A DNA stretch of 27,396 bases from Bordetella parapertussis (GTDB taxonomy: Bacteria > Pseudomonadota > Gammaproteobacteria > Burkholderiales > Burkholderiaceae_C). The stretch spans positions 1-27,396 of the forward strand of contig CAMDAN010000023.1 of the NCBI GenBank assembly GCA_945888535.1, read 5' to 3'. Position numbers and translations under genes: made by a program. A model generated the notes under the pieces. That model had not been told where the DNA came from. It ran no database searches and was given only the letters and a program-made list of their open reading frames with translations. Positions 23,864-27,396 of the stretch are shown one piece after another (positions within the stretch are counted from its first letter, which is position 1; each line of letters opens with the position of its first letter).

Positions 23864-26721
23864 TGGGGTCCGTAACCTGGAGCACTGGCAGGGGTTCCGC
23901 CTTTTTCAACAGCGACCGCGCAGTATTTGAACTCGGGAATTTTTCCAAACGGATCAAGCGCCGCGTTGGTCATCAGGTTGGCCGCAGCTTCATAGTAAGC
24001 AAACGGAATGAAAACCGCTCCGCGAGGCGTTCCATCGTCCCTGCGCACATGAATCGCCACCTTGCCTCGGCGGGACTGCACTGTGATGACATCGCCAGTA
24101 TCGAGTCCCATTTTGGCCAAATCTTCGCCACACATCGACGCTGTAGCCATAGGTTCAATCGCATCAAGGACGCTTGCGCGGCGAGTCATGCTGCCGGTAT
24201 GCCAGTGCTCGAGTTGCCGACCTGTAATCAATACAAATGGGAATGCATCGTCCGGTCTCTCATTGGCAGGAATAATATCCGCCGGAACCAAGTGAACCAG
24301 TCCATCATCGGTCGCAAACTTCTGCAAGAACACAGTGGGAGCGCCGGGATCATCTTCTGTCAAACAGGGGTAAGTGACACTGGATTCCCGCTGCAAACGC
24401 TCCCAGGTAATTCCTGAAATCGCCGTGTGCATCGCCCGGCGCATTTCGTCGTAGACCTGTGCCACACCATCAAACTCCCCTTGGTAATTCCAATTCAGGC
24501 CCATGCGTTTGGCGATGTCTTGAATGATCCATAAATCAGGGCGGGCTTGGCCGGGCGGATTGATGGCTTGCTTACCCAGTTGCACCATCCGGTCGGTGTT
24601 ACTGACTGTGCCATTTTTTTCTGGCCAGGCGGTTGCAGGCAGAACCACGTCCGCAAGCCATGCGGTTTCGGTCATGAAAATATCTTGAACCACTAAATGC
24701 TCCAAGCTCGCCAAGGCGTGGCGGGCATGGTTCAAGTCGGGGTCACTCATCGCGGGGTTTTCGCCCATGATGTACATGCCGCGAATCTTGTGCGGATCAC
24801 TGTCAGGTGCCAATGCCTTGTGCATGATTTCCACCACGGTATAGCCGGGTTGGTCATCGAGCTTGGTGCCCCAAAAATCTTCAAACCACGCGTGGGCAGC
24901 CTTGTTGGTCACGCGCTGGTAGTTGGGGAACATCATCGGTATCAAGCCCGCGTCGCTGGCGCCTTGCACATTGTTTTGGCCGCGCAAAGGATGTAGGCCC
25001 GAACCCGGTTTGCCGATCTGCCCGGTGACTGTGACTAAGGCAATCAAACAACGGGCGTTGTCGGTTCCGTGAACGTGTTGGCTCACGCCCATTCCCCACA
25101 GAATCATCGCGCCTTTGGCTTTGGCAAACGCACGGGCTACTTCACGCAAGGTTTGCGCTGGGATGCCACAAATGGGCTCCATCGCTTCGGGGCTGTAGCC
25201 CTTGACGTTTTCTTTGAGAGCCTCATAGTTGCTTGCGCGTTTGGCAATAAAGTCTTGGTCAGCCAATCCTTCTTCAATCACCACATGTATGAGCGCATTG
25301 AGCATGGCGACATCGGTATCGGCCTTGAACTGCAAGGTTCTCCATGCGTATTTACCCAAATCGGTAATACGCGGATCCGCCAAAATGATTTTTGCGCCTT
25401 TCTTGGCAGCGTTCTTCATCCACGTGGCAGCCACGGGGTGGTTAGACGTCGGGTTGGAACCGATCACAAAGATCAGGTCGGAATGCTCGACGTCGTTGAC
25501 TTGGTTACTCACCGCGCCCGAGCCCACGCCTTCAAGCAAGGCCGCTACGCTAGAGGCGTGGCACAAGCGAGTGCAATGGTCTACGTTGTTAGAACCGAAT
25601 CCAGTTCGTACCAATTTTTGGAACAAATAGGCTTCTTCGTTGCTACCTTTGGCCGAGCCAAAACCGGCCAAGGATTTAGGCCCAAACGTGTCGCGCAGTT
25701 GAGTGAGATTACCCGCTGCAAGCCCCATCGCCTCTTCCCACGTCGCTTCCCGAAATACTTCAGACCAGTCTGCGGTATCGCGGTTTAAGCGGTTAAGCAT
25801 TTCTGGATCTTTGGAAACGCCAGTTTTGCGAATTAACGGAGTCGTAAGACGCTGCCCACTGTGGGCGTAGTCAAAACCGAAGCGGCCTTTGACACACAAA
25901 CGGTTGTGGTTGGCAGGGCCGTCACGGCCATCCACACTCACAATTTTGTTGTCTTTGACGTTGTAGGTCAGCAAACAACCGACGCCGCAAAACGGACACA
26001 CAGAATCCACTTTTTTGTCAACGATTTGGCTGCCAATTTGGGTCTTAGGCATCAGCGCACCGGTTGGGCAGGCTTGGACACATTCGCCGCAGGCCACGCA
26101 AGTGCTCTCGCCCATCGGATCATTCAAATCAAAAACGATTTCGCTGTGTGAGCCACGCAACGCATAGCCAATCACGTCATTAACCTGCTCTTCACGGCAC
26201 GCGCGAACACATCGGTTGCATTGAATACAGGCGTCCAAATTAACCGCCATCGCGGGGTGGGAAATATCAGCTTGGGGTTGTTCGCGCCTAAGCGCTTTCA
26301 GCTCTGGGCGAACCGTGACATCCATGCGATCAGCCCAGACGCTGAGTTCGCCGTGCTGCAATTTTTCGTTCGTCTCGTCCCACTTGTAGCCAGTATCGGG
26401 CATATCGGAGAGCAGCATTTCCAAAACCATTTTTTGGCTCTTGACTGCACGCTCACTTTGCGACTGAACTTCCATGCCTTCGGTAGCACTGCGACAGCAG
26501 CTGGGGGCCAGCGTGCGCTCGCCTTTGACCTCAACCACGCAGGCCCGGCAATTGCCATCGGCGCGCATTCCATCTTTGTAGCAAAGGTGGGGGATATCAA
26601 TTCCGTGGCGCTTAGCGGCCTTGAGAATCGACTCGCCCTCAAAGGCGTGAACGGTTTGTTGGTCGAGTTTGAATTCGACGGTTTTGACAGTAATTTCTGA
26701 GAGTTTGGCAGGGGCGTTCAT
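23860..26721 (-). CDS. fdsA: NAD-dependent formate dehydrogenase, alpha (catalytic) subunit
   Basis: This 953-aa pterin enzyme oxidises formate to CO2. Domains in order: a [2Fe-2S] ferredoxin-like domain (C47, C58, C61, C75); two [4Fe-4S] groups (C165/168/171/175 and C208/211/214/218, the latter CVACGECVQACP); the molybdopterin N-terminal cluster VCPFCGVGC...LCVKG (C242/245/249/276); the bis-MGD domain with catalytic Cys387-His388 in TRLCHASS; and the C-terminal MGD-binding domain (FVLITGRQLEHWHTGSMTRR). The catalytic residue is Cys, not selenocysteine. AGGAGG lies 8 nt before the ATG. It directly follows fdsB without a gap. There is no Tat signal, so it is cytoplasmic as part of an FdsGBA complex. 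The metal could be Mo or W; the sequence does not decide this. Confidence 0.96.
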   Translation of the reverse strand: MNAPAKLSEITVKTVEFKLDQQTVHAFEGESILKAAKRHGIDIPHLCYKDGMRADGNCRACVVEVKGERTLAPSCCRSATEGMEVQSQSERAVKSQKMVLEMLLSDMPDTGYKWDETNEKLQHGELSVWADRMDVTVRPELKALRREQPQADISHPAMAVNLDACIQCNRCVRACREEQVNDVIGYALRGSHSEIVFDLNDPMGESTCVACGECVQACPTGALMPKTQIGSQIVDKKVDSVCPFCGVGCLLTYNVKDNKIVSVDGRDGPANHNRLCVKGRFGFDYAHSGQRLTTPLIRKTGVSKDPEMLNRLNRDTADWSEVFREATWEEAMGLAAGNLTQLRDTFGPKSLAGFGSAKGSNEEAYLFQKLVRTGFGSNNVDHCTRLCHASSVAALLEGVGSGAVSNQVNDVEHSDLIFVIGSNPTSNHPVAATWMKNAAKKGAKIILADPRITDLGKYAWRTLQFKADTDVAMLNALIHVVIEEGLADQDFIAKRASNYEALKENVKGYSPEAMEPICGIPAQTLREVARAFAKAKGAMILWGMGVSQHVHGTDNARCLIALVTVTGQIGKPGSGLHPLRGQNNVQGASDAGLIPMMFPNYQRVTNKAAHAWFEDFWGTKLDDQPGYTVVEIMHKALAPDSDPHKIRGMYIMGENPAMSDPDLNHARHALASLEHLVVQDIFMTETAWLADVVLPATAWPEKNGTVSNTDRMVQLGKQAINPPGQARPDLWIIQDIAKRMGLNWNYQGEFDGVAQVYDEMRRAMHTAISGITWERLQRESSVTYPCLTEDDPGAPTVFLQKFATDDGLVHLVPADIIPANERPDDAFPFVLITGRQLEHWHTGSMTRRASVLDAIEPMATASMCGEDLAKMGLDTGDVITVQSRRGKVAIHVRRDDGTPRGAVFIPFAYYEAAANLMTNAALDPFGKIPEFKYCAVAVEKGGTPASAPGYGPQ

Positions 26722-27396
26722 TTACATGACCTCCTGAGGAAAGTATTTTTGAACACAACGAACCGGGTTGGGTGCTGCTTGGCCTAGGCCGCAAATGGAC
26801 GCATCAGTCATGACCACGTTGAGGTCTTCCAAGGTTTCGTTATCCCAGGTTTTAGCCTGCATCAAAGTAGCGGCTTTGGCTGTTCCCACACGGCACGGCG
26901 TACATTGACCGCAGCTTTCATGGGCAAAGAAACGCATCATGTTGAGGGCTGCATCGCGAGCGGTGTCTTTTTGACTGAGAACGATCACTGCGGCAGATCC
27001 GATAAAGCAGCCGTGGGGCTGCAGCGTATCAAAGTCCAAGGGAATATTGGCCATGCTGGCCGGCAAAATACCACCCGACGCACCTCCAGGCAAGTAGGCA
27101 TAGAGCGTGTGGCCCTCGGCCATGCCGCCGCAGTATTCATCCACGAGTTCTTGCAAGTTAATCCCTGCGGGGGCAAGCTTTACGCCAGGGTTTTTTACCC
27201 GCCCACTCACGCTAAAGCTGCGCAGTCCTTTGCGCCCATTGCGGCCAAAACTGCTAAACCACTGGGGGCCTTTTTGCACAATGTCACGCACCCAATACAG
27301 GGTTTCAAAATTATGTTCCAGCGTAGGACGGCCAAAGAGGCCCACTTGGGCAATATAGGGAGGACGCATACGGGGCTCACCCCGTTTGCCTTCAAT
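26722..27396 (-). CDS. fdsB: NAD-dependent formate dehydrogenase, beta subunit (NuoF-like), C-terminal part
   Basis: The frame is open to the right edge, so the N-terminus is outside the window; 224 residues are seen. IEGKRGEPRMRPPY at the edge, then GLFGRPTLEHNFETL, GGASGGIL and CFIGSAAVIVL are NuoF/FdsB signatures for FMN and NADH binding. The N3-type [4Fe-4S] ligands are in ESCGQCTPCRVG and in SICGLGQAAPNPV. This subunit passes electrons from the Fe-S chain via FMN to NAD+. The ATG at 27369 inside this conserved block is not the start. The stop codon abuts the fdsA ATG. Confidence 0.95.
   Translation of the reverse strand: MEGKRGEPRMRPPYIAQVGLFGRPTLEHNFETLYWVRDIVQKGPQWFSSFGRNGRKGLRSFSVSGRVKNPGVKLAPAGINLQELVDEYCGGMAEGHTLYAYLPGGASGGILPASMANIPLDFDTLQPHGCFIGSAAVIVLSQKDTARDAALNMMRFFAHESCGQCTPCRVGTAKAATLMQAKTWDNETLEDLNVVMTDASICGLGQAAPNPVRCVQKYFPQEVM

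Noticed and set aside
25560..25565. Possible selenocysteine at the formate dehydrogenase active site
   Set aside because: The active-site segment TRLCHASS has a Cys codon and the frame contains no internal TGA.
25069..25788. Long open frame (239 codons) on the plus strand opposite fdsA, with others at 23857-24417 and 26221-26700
   Set aside because: They lie wholly antisense to a strongly conserved coding region, show no recognisable domain, and are explained by codon bias of the real gene.

Overview
The window looks like chromosomal DNA of a medium-GC betaproteobacterium, most likely Burkholderiales (Comamonadaceae-like). The pointers are the fdsBA-fdhD style formate dehydrogenase, the fkpB-ispH-serS-tRNA-Ser order, and protein sequences resembling those of Rhodoferax/Polaromonas/Limnohabitans relatives. 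This placement is from recognition only; no search was run.

Layout. (1) 1-2538, + strand: the end of a nitroreductase-like protein, a crotonase-family protein with PaaG-like rather than hydratase-like active-site residues, and an ALDH3-type aldehyde dehydrogenase, closed by a clear terminator. (2) 2729-4476, + strand: a tight three-gene cassette of a YkgJ-type Cys-cluster protein, a 290-aa protein whose C-terminal third resembles aminoacyl-tRNA-protein transferases, and a small SET-domain protein. Its function is not known to me. (3) 4613-9426: housekeeping, with a small lipoprotein, tRNA-Ser(CGA), serS, ispH and fkpB (minus strand), then radC and an Smr-domain protein (plus strand). (4) 9433-17159: a tungsten block. 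It holds a tungstate ABC transporter (order tupB-tupC-tupA, minus), a divergent ModE-like regulator with a periplasmic-binding-protein-like sensor domain, and a five-gene operon on the minus strand: four-cluster ferredoxin, tungsten aldehyde oxidoreductase, FAD/NAD(P) oxidoreductase, MoaD-like protein and an unknown 99-aa protein. (5) 17313-22974: an FtsX-type permease, a nitroreductase, an EamA-type exporter and a ZIP-like membrane protein with an inserted cyclic-nucleotide-binding-type domain. (6) 23006-27396, minus strand: part of an NAD-linked formate dehydrogenase operon (fdsB partial, fdsA, fdhD).

How it fits together. Tungstate imported by TupBCA would feed cofactor synthesis for the aldehyde oxidoreductase, with electrons passing through the ferredoxin and FAD subunits to NAD(P). 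Formate dehydrogenase is a second pterin-metal enzyme close by, with FdhD as its sulfur-transfer maturation factor. The most informative observation is an 18-bp box shared 15/18 between the tupB upstream region and the aor operon upstream region. It lies in the same orientation and 35-39 nt before the two start codons, and similarity continues towards the genes. It is a strong candidate operator for the ModE-like regulator, joining uptake and enzyme into one regulon. No CRISPR array, insertion sequence or prophage was seen. No gene-free stretch exceeds 300 bases; the short intergenic gaps are described with their neighbours.
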